Notes: generated by a model not told the origin, from the sequence alone. A DNA stretch of 64,000 nucleotides from Pontederia crassipes (GCA_030549335.1 JAUKPH010000028.1:62001-126000), one strand, 5' to 3'; counted from the stretch's first letter, positions 10,738-29,846 are shown. A program made the numbers and translations.

Positions 10738-13446
10738 ATGGCCGCCGGCAGCCTTCTACTCGGCAACCTGGCGCTCCTCGTCGACTCGAGCTCCCCCCGT
10801 GGCGCCGCGGCTGCCGAACGCGGCGCCAAGTCATGGCACCTGGAGGTCGCCATGGCGCGAGCCACCAGACTCAGGGAGCCTTCCTCCTCCCCACTGGCTG
10901 TTCACGCCAGGAGCTTCCACGACTCCGCAGATGCCCTGGGGGAAGGGAACGCCGCGGCGGCCCCTCGTGGGGGACTTGGCAGAAGGAGGCGGGTCTGTAC
11001 CAAGGTGGACGCCGCCGGATCCGACGGCGGAGGCGAGGATGCAGGGGACGATGAAGACTACGACTGGGAAGAGCAGCTCCGGGGCCGGCTGAAGGAGATG
11101 GAGGAGATGAAGGAGCTGGAGAAGAAGGCGGCTGAGCTGGTGGAGGCGGAGCTCGAGGGGGGCGATCCGGAGAGTGAGGAGCAGAAGAGGGAGAGGGTCC
11201 GACGAGAGCTCGAAAAGGTCCCTCCTTTACTTCCACTCTCTCTCTCTCTCTCTCGCTCTCGTTTAGTTGCTTGCTTTCTGTGACAGATATCATATCGCAT
11301 TCGTCTTCTGCTAAAATGTTCCAACTAAGTGTTGTAATCTATGCATAAGAAATAGGAAAGTTGGTTGAGTCGGAGTGCTCAAGTTTCAGAAGGCCAAAGT
11401 GTTCCAAACTGGCGTTCTTATTTCGTCCATAGAAGATCCAATTTTTATGCAACTTTATTGATTCTTATTGTCTCTTTTGCATTTCTTTATCTTGTGATAA
11501 GGTTAGGTGGCAAAAGAGCAAGCTGAACGGAGGCAGACGGCCAAACTGATGTTTGAACTGGGGCAAAAAGCATATGGGAAGGGAATGTATGCCCGGGCGA
11601 TTGAGTTCCTCGAAGCTGCTCTTACCATCATCCCTAGACCCACACTCCTCGGCGGCGAGGTATTAAACAGCGACAATTTGTAACCTGCAAATCACACACA
11701 TTAATTTGTTTGGAGTGCATTCAGGCTCTACTAGATTGTGAAACTTTTGTTTCATTGCTTGAGCACTGAATAAACATATGCAAAACAGACCATCATGTCA
11801 AAATCCTTATTTTTTCATCCTTATCCTGCAATGAAGCACCTGAGAATTGTGGATGATTTCACGGAGTGGTCCAAGGTAATTTACTTCTGCAGATTCAAAT
11901 ATGGCTGGCCATGGCTTACGAGGCCAATAATCGTCACAAAGACTGCATCGCCTTGTATCAACAGTTGGAGAAGCAGCATCCCAGCGTCAGCATAAGACGG
12001 CAGGCTGCGGAGCTCAGGTACATCTTACAAGCACCCAAGCTTAAGATATCCAAGGAGGAGATGGTTACGATTCCATTGATCGGATCTAGTTATGACAGGT
12101 TAGTCACTTTCTTGTGTCTTAGTAAATAGTAATGGACTTGCAATTAGTTATAGACTTAATGTATTCCACATTCTTTGAATGTAACCCTTTTGCTCAAAAA
12201 TCAACATTGGGTCCATAGCTCAGTGGTAGAGCATTTGACTGCAGATCAAGAGGTCACCGGTTCGAACCCGGTTGGGCCCTCTTTTTTCATTTATTTTTCA
12301 AATGCACTTTTTAGGGCTGCATTCTCAAAGGTTCTAAATGAATTATTATTTATTATTCTGAATAAGTTAAGCAAATATATCCCAGCTGCCGAAATCTTTG
12401 AATAAAACGTCATTCAAAAAAGATTGCATGGACCATAAAACTGTGGCATGACCTTCAAAAGGAAGGTTATATGATTCCACTTTGAGATTTTAACTTCTGG
12501 CTTAGTCTCCAGATGAAAAATAAACTCTTTTTAGCAATAAAAATAAAATTAATTTCCTCTCAAAAACAGTAAAGTTAATTTTGAAGAAAGCTGCAACATA
12601 TTGTTACTTGCATTTAGCGAGTTTAGTTGCAATGGTCCTATGATGAATGTTGAATCTGATGAAAAGCTTCCTGACTAAAGTGTAAATTATGTTGTGAGAG
12701 TCTTTAGAGAACAGTGACTTGATCATTAAAGGGCATCTGAAACAAGATTAAGAATCCTTTTCATTTTATGAATTCAGATAAGCTCAGTGAACGAGTTCTT
12801 TTTTTTATTATTTTTTGAAGAAGTTCACGAGTTCTTTTTTTTTTAATTAGGTACCTTCAGTGTTTGCTTATCTGTTTCCATGGCCTGTTGGAATTTCTTG
12901 CATTTCTTGTTAGAGAGAAAGTGAATTAGTTTAACTTGCACCACCTGATAAAGGAATTTATAAATCAGGCAAAACAAATGGATGACACTGCTGGTAACAT
13001 TGAAGAAAAAGGTTTTCAAATTCACTAGTTTCAGTTGATCCCTATCAGCATTGATGATACAATGTGTCAAAAGTTTTGCTCTGTATCTAACATATTAAGA
13101 TGCAAAATTCAATTTGTCTTCCTGAACTTCATAATTAGGACAAAAAAATCACTCGATGATGTCAGACTCAAAAGTAGAAGTGATTCTTTTCCTTAAGAAA
13201 AAAAACAGATTGCTGATTTCTGTTGCATTGTCTAATGCTAGTTATGCGGGTACATGGAGTGACAAGTACAAGGACCAAGATCTGAGAAGAAAAACCACAA
13301 CCAAGCAAGTTCCATCACCAGGAGACTACTGGGGTGACTTCATTCCCTGGCGCCGACCAAGCGGATGGGCGAGGAACCGTGCCTTCTGGTTGATCATTGC
13401 TTTGTGGCTTGGCTTAATTGGAACAGCCTTTCTCCTTCAAAGATGA
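10738..13446 (+). CDS. Chloroplast TPR-like membrane protein
   Basis: Four exons: 10738-11217, 11507-11659, 11893-12098 and 13242-13446; phases agree and give 347 residues. The first ATG with no better in-frame choice nearby is 10738, giving MAAGSLLLGNLALL. The first 70 or so residues are rich in Ser, Ala and Arg and poor in acids, as in a plastid transit peptide. A coiled acidic segment follows (about 115-165). A TPR-like helical repeat region lies at about 165-265 (KLMFELGQKAYGKGMYARAI, then IWLAMAYEANNRHKDC). The C-terminus is a conserved PGDYWGDFIPWRRPSGWAR stretch and one membrane helix (about 328-345). This matches a conserved plant family of thylakoid or envelope TPR proteins of unknown role. 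Exon 1 is much more GC-rich than the rest, a 5' GC gradient common in monocots. A tRNA gene lies in intron 3. Confidence 0.88.
12209..12280 (+). tRNA. trnC-GCA: tRNA-Cys (GCA)
   Basis: A 72-base cloverleaf. The acceptor stem GGGTCCA pairs with TGGGCCC, with one G-T pair. The D arm is GCTCAGTGGTAGAGC, the anticodon loop is CTGCAGA with anticodon GCA, and the T arm is ACCGG-TTCGAAC-CCGGT. The discriminator base is T, as expected for cysteine tRNA. A and B boxes (TAGCTCAGTGG, GGTTCGAAC) are intact and there is no intron. The sequence is of the nuclear plant type. It lies wholly within intron 3 of the TPR gene, on the same strand. Confidence 0.97.
12282..12287 (+). terminator. Pol III T-run terminator of tRNA-Cys
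   Basis: A run of T residues begins two bases after the discriminator base, as expected for RNA polymerase III termination. Confidence 0.85.
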
Positions 13447-14540
13447 GGAGTTGAGGACCCAAGTGGTTGGATGGTGCACACCAAATTTATATTAGCGTTG
13501 TCCGTCGATCGAGCCCGCGATCAAATGTGCTACTGGATTGAATTTGATACATCCTTTTAGTGTCAACATGTATAGAAAAAAAAATACCATTTAGTTACTT
13601 GTTGCAACTTGTCTGATGATCCCTTTACAACAATGAGTGAATTCTGATGTAATTATCATTTATGGGAACGGTCTCTTTTAGATGGCCTATACATTACCTT
13701 TATATGTAATAGAATCTACTTTACATTGCTTTTGTCAATAGCTGATTGAATTTGGCGGTGCTCTCAGTCGTCAGCTTAAAGTTATCAATGGTTCTTGTTC
13801 TTGCATTATCTCCTCAAGAGATGCATTCCAGTGATGGACTGGAAATACACAGATGCCACCAGAGTTGGTGTTTTCTGTTCAGACATACAATGAGGTAAAG
13901 TTTACGTAGTCCTATGTTGCTAATTAACCCTTTGATCAACAATTCGAATGTTGGCTGTCGAACATACTGTATTGAGCATGAAGGGGAGAAGATATGTAAC
14001 CACAATACAGTTGTAAGAAGTGACTTAAAATAAACCTCATATTCATAATAGTTAATCTCTATTCACGAAGTAAATATCAGAGATCCTGAATCGCTAAGGC
14101 AACCTCCCTCCCCCCCACCCACCCACCCAATCTGTCCACTCAAAGCTCCCGGATGGCAAGAAAAAATAAGGTCTTACTCTCTACCCTCCTCGGCACATAG
14201 CTCGGAGAAGGCTCCCACACCCTTATCAAGTTAAACATGTGAGTCCTTTCTTGGAGCTATTGTGGAGCGATACGAAGTCGTGTTCGCAATCATTTCCGAA
14301 ATCTTATCCAAGAAAATAGTTCGGCCTTGAGACACATACCTACGATAAGTCTTGTGAACTAATAATTAAACCCTTAGGTAGCATGTGGACTGGTTGCTAT
14401 TTTGAATGTGCTCGAGATTCTGGAGGGTATAATAATTGCATGGAGGTTAGGCCTTATTACTATTTGAGTGGTGAATTCTTCACACCAATATATAAATGTA
14501 GTCGCCACTATTGACGATTTCCCTTTCCTATTGTTTGCTA
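13447..14540. other. TPR gene 3' region and intergenic DNA
   Basis: The first few hundred bases probably form the 3' untranslated region of the TPR gene. A C-rich CCCA repeat lies at 14103-14130. The segment before the recognisable LINE endonuclease may be the 5' part of that LINE but is too decayed to call. Confidence 0.5.
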
Positions 14541-17500
14541 TTTATGCTAGTAATTGCCCTCTACTAGAAATGATCTTTGGCATTCTTTTAGCTCTTTTGA
14601 TTTTGATGACATGCCTTGGTTTTTAATGGGTGACATGAATACAATATGTTCAGCAGGGAAAAAATGGGGAGGAGCCCCTTTCTCACTTAAAAAATCTTTA
14701 TATGTTCTATGTAACTTCTTGCAATGTTAAGGTTTAATTGATATCCCACTCATTGATTCTTAATATACTTAGTGTAACAATCGTGTACAACATGCTAAAA
14801 TAATGTGTAAATTAGATTGTGTTCTTATTAATTATCATTGATTTGTTGCTTTCTCAAATATTACCACTAAGGCTTTAAATAGGGGCACATCAGATCACTC
14901 CCCCATTTTACTGGACAAGAGTAATAAGATCCATAAGTGTAGAGCTTTCAAGTATGAACACTTTTGATTTGAGTATCAGAAAGCTAGAAATATTGTTAAG
15001 GAAGTTTAAACTAAAAGAAATAACTCCACAACTATCAAAAATCTCTAAAGGACATTAGGAAATTGACTACTAAATGGAACAGATCCAACTTAGGAAAGTT
15101 AGAAAAAAGGGCTACACAAGTTCAGCAGGAAATTACACAATTAGAACACAAGGATGAAAGGTAGGGTCTATTTGACTATGAACTTAACTAAGGTCCAAAT
15201 ACAACCAACATGCAGCTTTTCTCAAACAAATAAGTATTAAATGGTGATCTAAATCAATAGTTAATTATATCTGGGATGGAGACAAAAATACTAAATTCTT
15301 TCATCCGACTACTATTATCCGACATAAAAGAAACCTTATCACTTATATAAAAGATGAAGCTGACAACTCAATATCAAATGAACCTGATATTAAATCTTGC
15401 TTTGTGAATCATTGTTCTCAACTCTGGGCTCCAAATTACCTCCATCCTCCTAACATTAGTGACCGACCAAGTTTGACTACGCTTGACCCTTATTGGTTCT
15501 CTATGCTTACAAATCCAGTCTCTGATAGAGATATTGCTTCTGGCACCTTGCTCCGTATAAAGCTCCGAGGACTCGATGATTTCACTTGTGAATTTTTTCA
15601 TAATTACTGGGACATAATTGGACATGACACCTGTAATGAAATTCAATCTTTCTTCTCTCATAATAGACTTCCAACTGTATCTGATCTCACTGCAATCACC
15701 TTTATTCCAAAAAAAAACAAATTCATCCAGGATTACTGATTACAGACCCATCAAAACTCCTGGCAAACAGATTGAAGCTCTCTCTAAATTCATTAATTAA
15801 TAAATCACATGCTACTTTTGCTCAGGGTATATAGACTTCCAACTTGATCTGATCTCACTGCAATCACCTTTATTCAAAAAAAACCAAATCCATCCAAGGT
15901 CACTGATTACAGACTCATTTCCTTATGTACTATTATCTGTAGGGTGATTGCAAAACTCCTGACCAACAGATTGAAGTTCACTCTAAAATCACTAATTAAC
16001 AAGTCACAGGCTGCTTTTGTTCGAGGTATATCTATTCAAGATAATTTATTCTTAGTACAAGAAATCTCTCACTCCATGACTATGAGTAAAAAAAACATAT
16101 AATCCTTAAGTCAGATATGGAGAAGGCTTTTGGTAGGGTTTCCTGAAATGCAGTTTATATTATTTCACATTTGATGTCATTCCCTCCCAAATTTATTAGC
16201 TGGATCATGGTCTGCATACAATCTTCCACATTTACTTATAATATAAATGGGACCTTCTATTCTTAATTTAAGAGTCGTAGAGAACTTAGATAGGGTGACC
16301 CCCTTTCACCCTACTTATTCATATTAGTGTCTCAAGTCCTATCTTCCCTATTAAACCACCAAATGATTAGAGGAAGTATGTGTCCCTTTCATATTGGTAC
16401 CCCTATCTATTAGTCATCTCCTTTATGCAAATGATCTAATTGTCTGTATGGCAGCCACTATTGCAAACTGCACCAAACTAATGAAATTTTTCTCTCAATA
16501 CAAGCTATTACTGAACCTAAGAAAGAGAAATAGGATAGTATTATTAACATACCTATTGACATCTTCCCTTTCACATATCTGGGGGCCTATATCTTATAAA
16601 AGGCTAAATAACAATTCCTATAACCATATCATCTCCAAAACTCACCCAAAGCTATCAGGATGGAAAATGAAAATATTTTCTTAGGCAGGAAAAATTACCC
16701 TCATCAAAGCTACTCTCTCCTCAATCCCAAACTACTCATTTGGATTAATATATACCTCTGCTAGCCTGCTAAAATCCTTAGAACGACTATTCATGACCTT
16801 TCTCTGGACACCATATGGTGATAGGCATGGCGTTCACCTCATTAATTGGCACATCACTCAATTACCCAAGTCAGATGGTGACTTAGGCATTAAAACACTA
16901 GCTCATATGAGAGCTGCCCTACTTGCAAAGTGTGCCATATCCCTTTTAAATCAGTCAAATGACCTATGTAGCCCTTTTGTGACCCAAAAGTATGGTGTCC
17001 TCCACCCTTGAAATGCACCCACCGACTCAAATAATAGTCATCATAAACATGCTTGGAGCTGAAAATTTCTTATGCAAATGTTTGACAAAATTAAGCTTGG
17101 TCCAAGAAAACATACAGGTGATGGTTCAACTACTCGTGCATATTATGATCCATGGCTTTTTAATTTACTTTTCAGTCATATGTCTACTTTTGTAAATGTT
17201 TAGTCTCCTCTGCCTGGTTTAAAGATTACTTATCTGATTTCCATTTCGAATTGAAATTTATGCCTTCTTGTTGACTATTTTGCTCCATGCTTGATAGAGA
17301 AATTTTCAACTATTATATTGTCTGTCATTTCCTGTGATGATTATTAGGTGTGGACCTTAGAATCCTTTAAAACTCCTACTTTAAAGTCAGTATATAAGAT
17401 GATCAGTCGGCCACCTGTGTCGTCGCCCCTTGCTGGATGGTGTGGCTGGAAAACGATCTGGAAGCTCAAGATCCCCCTTAAGATCTAGGTGTTTTTGTAG

Positions 17501-18420
17501 AAATTTGTCCACAATAGACTACCTACGTTGCACATGCTTATGAATTTTCACTCATTTATTAACATCTTCTGTCCTTTATGTGGTTATGCTATAGAGATAA
17601 ATGTCCATCTCTTTTTTTAATGCCATATTGCCTTTCAATTTTGGAACCGCTTTCAATCCCACACTAATTATACCTTCAAATTCTATCATCAATGGTGGGA
17701 TGGACAATGGGCTCTGGTCAAGACCTTCCGGACTCAAAGTTTCGTTCCCAGATTCAAATCTTGTATGCCTTAACCTTATGGGAAATCTGGAAACTACGAA
17801 ATGATACATTTCTCTTCTCACCAGACAACCGTAGGGATGGCTTGGTCGCAGACTTTGGCCCCCTATCATGAACTCAATTCTCACCTTGATTCGGAGGGAA
17901 CTTCCCCATCGAACCATTCCTTGATTTCATGGGAGCCCCCACCAGTGTCATGCTTCAAATTGAACGTGGACGGCTGATTCTTCAGCTTTGGGGTGGGGAG
18001 CAGGCTATGTAGTCAGATACTCATCTTCCTATTTTGTTTGTTTAGGCACGTGATCGTCGCTCTTCTCATCGGCGTTGGCAGCAGAATTGTGAGTAATACG
18101 ATGTGGGCTCTTTCATTGCATACGATGTGGTATCTCAAAGCTCATTGTAGTAATCGACTCCTCGGTGGTAGCCTCTATCATCAACAACAAAGTGTTATGC
18201 CCCTGGCGCTTGAAGAACATGTTTTGTGACATTAAAGCTGCAATTGATACTTTTCTTCACTTTAAATGTGCTTACTTCAATCGTTCTACAAATGCAGAGG
18301 CTGGTTTCTTAGCAAATTTTGGTCGTAGATCGCAAGACGATTTTTTTTGGAGGACACCCCACCCCTTAGAATCCTCGGTGTTTTGTACCCCAACACTATG
18401 CTTTATAATACTTAATTAAC
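14540..18420 (+). mobile_element. Decayed L1-type LINE with RNase H domain
   Basis: Broken reading frames in plant L1 order. The endonuclease domain lies at about 14545-14730 (PWFLMGDMNTICSAGKKWGG). Reverse transcriptase runs from about 15370 to 16700; it includes the finger region (DYRLISLCTIICRVIAKLLT) and the catalytic box read as LLYANDLIV near 16420. A zf-RVT-type segment lies at 16790-17010 (FLWTPYGDRHGVHLINW). An RNase H-like domain begins with KLNVDG near 17957 and ends near 18320 (FNRSTNAEAGFLANFG). Many stops and frameshifts make it inactive. The catalytic box has N in place of the first D of the usual xxDD. A 168-bp internal duplication breaks the RT. The 3' end is near the A-rich stretch at 18430. 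Confidence 0.85.
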
Positions 18421-19897
18421 TTCTTCTCAGAAAAAAATACAAAAATTAATTTATAAGTGATTTTCATGTAGAATGTATTCTACTAATGAAACTATGGCAC
18501 GGGAGGAGAGGAAGGCTCCATTTGACATCATTGGCGGATTGATAAGCGAATAGTTATTTAATTAACGGATAGTGGATTAATTAGCGGATAACGGATGATG
18601 ATTAACGGTTAGAGATTATAACAAATAAGTGTTTAGTAATATTAACGGTAGAATTAGTTGATGAATATAAATGACATAATTAGATATATGACAAATTATT
18701 TAATTTAAGCACTACACAAATTATATTATAAATACAATAAATTTAATATTTATATTTTAATTAAATTAAATAAAATTTGTCAACTATTTAAATTTTTTTA
18801 TTCAAATTAACTCCTGACCAACAAATTTGTCAACTATTAAATAAAATAAAATTTGTCAACTATTAATATTATAAAAATATTAATTGTGAAATTATTTTTT
18901 ATTCATTGTTAACATATAAATAATTTGTAATTAATTAAGCATGAATTGTAAAAAGAAATATAGTTAAGTGATTATAAAATAAAAATGAAGATAAGTTAGA
19001 AAGAAATAATATATTTGAATATGGATAAAATTGGAGGAATTTATAAAATGCTAATCTCTAATCGTTAAATGCTAGAAGAAATATTTTCGTATGAAACGCT
19101 AAATGCTAGTTATTTTTATTAGTTAAAAAAATAACGTTTAAACAGCTAAATGTTATTTGAAACATTAATTTTAATATTGCCAAAACAGAACTGAATGAGA
19201 GAGGAAGGCAACGAAGTTAAAAATAAATTAATGTTATCTTTTCAAAGACAACTTATTTCACTATTTTACTGTGCATGTAATAAAAAATAAGTATAACATA
19301 AGAATAAATTTTAACTTATAAGAATTATATTACGTGAGGGACATGAAATTTAAAAAAAATCTTATGAGAATATATTTTTTAGATTAATAATTATGTAGAG
19401 CATTTCGTTCTAAATCTTGATGTGAGTACTTAATTTGTTATTATTTAACTTAAAAATTATTATCCATCATATATACTTCATAAGTAAAGTAATTATATAT
19501 ATTTATTGGACTAATTTGATAACGAAAATAAATCCTACGAAAAATAAATAGTAAAATCGAATTAATTATATATATATATTAAAATACTTTAATCACAATT
19601 ATCAAATATATTATTTAATTGCTAAAGTAATTAGCACATAATTTTATTAATATAATAAGAAAAAAATGAATGTTTTTTACATATATATTTTCATCTATTT
19701 TTACATAAAAATCTTTTTTTTCCTAAGAAATAGTTGTCCCCTAACGCGTGCAGCCGGGGGTGACTTCAAGTAACGTCGCAGCCGCGGCGCTCTTTAAAGC
19801 ACGAGCTCCACTCCTCGTTCTTATTATTACAAACCTAAAAAACCACCAGAACAAAGAGGAAGGAAACCCTAGAAATCTGCGAGAGGAATCGACGACC
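18421..19897. other. AT-rich intergenic DNA before the helicase gene
   Basis: Extremely AT-rich. A possible decayed MITE at about 18530-19190 has weakly related motifs at both ends, not strong enough to call separately. The last 160 bases (from about 19740) are GC-richer and hold the promoter and leader of the helicase gene. Confidence 0.5.
19864..19871 (+). promoter_or_regulatory. telo-box (AAACCCTA)
   Basis: An exact AAACCCTA lies 27-34 bases before the helicase start codon, in the leader or core promoter. Telo-boxes are common in promoters of plant translation and RNA-processing genes, which fits a housekeeping RNA helicase. Confidence 0.55.
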
Positions 19898-25560
<5,663 letters not shown>

Positions 25561-26300
25561 GGAATGGCAACATTTTTTAAAGCAACTTTCCAAGCCAACA
25601 GTGATTGTGTTCGTGTCCTGTAGTTGATATCTAATGAACAGATGTGTTCGAGTTTTTTTGTCTGCCTGCTTGTTAATGAACATGACTCATCCTCCCATAT
25701 GTGAAGACTTAGAGTCACTAGTTTATGATCAGTCAGATGACAGGAATGGCGTGGTGTCTTTCCGCCATCAGCACCAGGTTTCTAACTATTTTTGTGCATG
25801 ATATTGGATTTGGTAATAGACATTGGTTATTGTAACAAAAGAAAAGAGAAGTACGAAACAAGAATTCCTGTGGACCAAAAGAAAATTTTTCTACTAACAC
25901 ACTTTCTGTAAAGCTGTATGTCCAAGGGCGTGGTAACCTTAAGCAGGTTGGAGTTTATTTTGTCTCATGTTTTATGTTTGCATCTCGGAGTACCCCTGAA
26001 GCTCTACCTGTTTAGCAGGTCAGTTGAAACCAAATTCTGAAGTAAGTCTTCTTTTAGTTTGTATAGATGTTCGTCTGATGTCTAGAGTAGCAGTAGGTTT
26101 GTACAGCAATGTCAATCCTAATGTTAGTTATTCAAGAATCTAAGACTTTTTTGCTTCCTCACAGTCGCAGGGGTTTAAGGGTAATAAAAATTGGTTTGTT
26201 GTGTGTGAAATCCAAGAATAAAGTGAGTGCAACCAAACAGGGGTTTTAAGGGTAAAAGAAGTTTCCAGCACAAGGGATCCAGTTGTGTTTAGGTTTAGCG
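25561..26300. other. Helicase 3' region and intergenic DNA
   Basis: Probably includes the 3' untranslated region of the helicase gene. No other coding or RNA signal was seen. Confidence 0.5.
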
Positions 26301-28955
26301 CGCAGCAAGCTTGCACTCTCGCTGTTTGGTTAACAAATTTTATTACATCTAACTATATTTTTATTCTGTTTCTTTTTTGGTTAAAAAGGAATAAATTTTA
26401 TATTTTATAATTAAAATATTTTATTATAAATAGTTTACATTCATTATTATTATAATCATAGCAATTATAATATAATACTAGGTAGTTAAAATAATGAAAA
26501 TAAAAAAATGGTGAAAAAAATGAAAAGAAGTAGAATATCCCTATAGAAGAATAGAGATATTCTCTAGATGAAATTATATATAATGGTATCATGCATTTTT
26601 AGGTAAATTTGTAAAAAATAAAATTTAATTCACTTAATTCTATTCTTTATATGGCAGTTTGGTTGGCTAATAAACAATGGAATATTTAGTTATTTTAAAA
26701 TATAGTCAAACACTTTTTAGAATATGAATATCACATCGAAAATCATAAAAACACATAAAAATAACAAAAGTGTCATTTTTATTCTTCTCAAAAGAATATA
26801 GATATTCTTAAGAATAGCTATATTCTTCCTTTTAAAAAATTTTGAATTGTTCTTTTATTTTTTATTTCTATATTAATTAATTAATTATTATTATTATATT
26901 AAACATAAACTATTTATAATAAAATATTTTACTGATATCATATTTTAAAATTTTATTCTTTCCAATCTAAACACAAATAAGAATGAGAATATTTCTACTT
27001 TTTTAATAATATGATATTCTGCTACTTTATTTTCCTAAAAAAATATTCTTCAATCATACGCCCCCAAAGATTTAAAACACATATCTAACTTAACAATGAT
27101 TCATACATAAAATGGCATAATAATTCTTTTCTATTTTTGTCAAACAATTGTCGGATTGAAAAGTTAAAGCATAAAAGTATCAATTTTTTTTAAAAAATGA
27201 AAATAATATGTCTTCATGGTAATACTTCATTTCCTAAAGGGCATAAATTGTGTTCACTTATTATATTTTTCATTCTTGGTAGAATGAGAATGAATAAATA
27301 ATTTTAAATCAAATCAATCTTTACCAAATTAATTAATTTCTCTTTTATTATCAAATTAAACCATCTATCTCTTTCTCTATTTCTCGTATGAATATTAATA
27401 AAAATCAATCTATCATTTTTTATTTTTAAAAATAAATGATTAAAATAATTATGTGAATAAAAGTTAAATAATATAATAAAAAAGTATGCAAACAAAAAAG
27501 TAAAAGATAAAAAAATAAGTGGCAAAAAAAATATTATTCACTAACTATTATACATATGATATATATAATAAGGGATAAAAATGTAATAAATAAAACTTTT
27601 ATTGTTTAACTCGTCAATTTTTACATTACAAATCACGTTCTACCATCCCATCTCTTGCACCATTCCATCTCACTCATTAGTTAATTACCAAAATCTTAAG
27701 AGGCTGTTCGATATGAGATAATTAAAATAAAATATTCATTATTTAATTAAATTTTTTTAAGGTCCACCATATTACCTCACTGAAATTTAAAATAGTAGAC
27801 ATGAGATACAACTTTTCCTATTACCAATCGATTGAAATATATTTTGATGAAGATATTCGTTTAATGAAAAATTTAAACTAAATATTTTATTAATAAATAA
27901 TACCATTAAACTTCATCTTTTTTTATATTATTTGGAATATTTTGTAAATAACTTTTAATTTTGTCTCATTTTTTTATCTATATTCACTTATCTATTTTTT
28001 GTTTTATTTATTTTTTAATAAATACGTGATTAAAATTTGAAATAATTTTGAGAATATTTTGGTAAGTTATTCTTAAGCTCTTTTACTATTATTTATATTA
28101 CCATTACTTACCAAAACGCTGTAATGTCATAATACTAATAATTTAATGAATAATAATTTATTAAAATAGCAATTTGAATTATTGATTAATTAAATCGACA
28201 TTAAATGGCCCTAAGGGATTGATGTCAAATTGCTAGCTCGTTCAATCAATTGAAATCCTTAATTAACATTTCCTAAACCGTTAATTAATATTTCCTTCTG
28301 CTTTTTCTCCAAATAATAAAAAACTAATTTTGTTTTGTCACCTGATTATATATTAGTTCCTTTATTTTTCACGTGAAAAAATATTTTTAATGTTTGGATA
28401 CCAATTTGAGCGGGTTGAAAACGTCTTGCTTTTCTGTACATTACGTCATAAAAAATTTAGTTGTGACAACTTAATGGAGAAACGTTACCCAAAAAAAAAA
28501 TATAATTTTTTAGTATAATGTTAGGCAAAATAGAAAAATGGAGAATTCATAGGCAGAGTATAATACGTTGGTCTATTATGCCATAAGGAAACAAATAGAT
28601 CCCAAGACAAATTATAACAACATTTTCTTATCACAAATTCTGATATTAAAAAAAAAATAGACAAAGTCAGTTCGACTAATGATTCTAACTTTTTAACCTT
28701 TAATAAACACATATATAAACTTTCTAAATTTAATTTCTTTCCCATATCATTCTAAATTTACTTTTCACTGATTTAATTGATTAAGCTGCCAAATTATGTT
28801 TCTATCTAAACATGTTGCCATTTTTATTGCCATGCACGTGTCAAATTTCTGAGCGACTTAGCAAAAATAACTCATCGCCAATACGAAAACGAATCCAACA
28901 ACAAAATACGCTGAAATTTAATTAATTAACTTACGAGTTATTTCCATTTCCTTAA
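26301..28955. other. AT-rich intergenic DNA with MITE-like blocks
   Basis: Very AT-rich. A block at about 26390-27070 contains a TTTATAATTAAAATATTTTA segment near 26400 and its approximate inverse near 26910, the layout of an inverted-repeat element. The same AT motif recurs in the MITE at 61981-62404, so they may be one family. A second weak inverted pair lies at about 27698 (TTAAGAGGCTGTTCGATAT) and 28215 (reverse complement of CTTAGGGCCATTTAATGT). No gene is recognised. Confidence 0.4.
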
Positions 28956-29614
28956 AGCCTCGTTTGGTTGGGGAACCGGGCGGGAATTGCGGCTTTGTTC
29001 CGTTCGATTCCGTCAAACACCGTTCCAAAATCTGATTCCGAAGTGGAAAGATGAAATCGGGGTCACGTGACTCCGATTCCACCACTCTATTTTAGGTGGA
29101 ACCGGAGGTTGCCCCTTTTTTTTTTTGTTTTGGTATTGACGTGACATTTATTTTTTTTTCAAAGTTTATTTTCTTTTCTCTTCACACAATATCTTCACTA
29201 TAATAAATTATTTAATAGATGTAAAATAATTTTAATAAGTGTTTAATATAATATTATTTATTACCTATTTTTGCATTAAAAAAATTTAATATTTCATTAA
29301 ATATAATTAATTTAAAAATGATTTTTTATATTTAAATAATATAATTTTTAACAAAAATTTTCCCATAAAATTTTTTATTTTACAAATTTATTTTAATTAA
29401 TAATAAAATTATACTTCACAATTATAATAATTACTTTTAATTCAAAATCCACACAAAATTTATTCATCACATCTACTTTTTTCTATCACATCAACTACCT
29501 TATGCCTCATCATCAAATTCCACTCCAATCAAACACACCTCAAACTAATTTGTCAATTCAACTATGCACGGGGAACTTAAGAGGAACCGCGATTTTGTTT
29601 TCAAACGACCCTAA
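28953..29614. mobile_element. Harbinger/Tourist-like MITE upstream of GP210
   Basis: The ends are inverted and related: the left reads GCCTCGTTTGGTTGGGGAAC, and the right read on minus gives GGGTCGTTTG. TAA lies on each side (28953-28955 and 29612-29614), fitting the 3-bp TWA duplications of PIF/Harbinger elements. The interior is AT-rich with GC-richer ends. It finishes 232 bases before the GP210 start codon, so it lies in or next to that promoter. Confidence 0.55.
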
Positions 29615-29846
29615 GAGTTACCAATTTCAACTTTAATTAATTAATTGATAAAATAATTAGAAAGTTTAGCTTTTTATTCTTTAAACTAATAAAAGTAAAC
29701 TGTAACTTTTCTGACGCTTCCCTTTCTGCTACTTGCGCTCCACTTAGCAGCACTTCTAGGTTTTCGTTTGCTCTCTCGTCCCTCTCCAAACCCCTCTGCG
29801 CCTTCTTCACGCGGGATCGAGCTGTAGATTCGGGCGGAGGAGCGCA

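Noticed and set aside
10871..11293. 140-codon antisense frame over TPR gene exon 1
   Set aside because: Explained by GC-rich composition of the real exon on the other strand.
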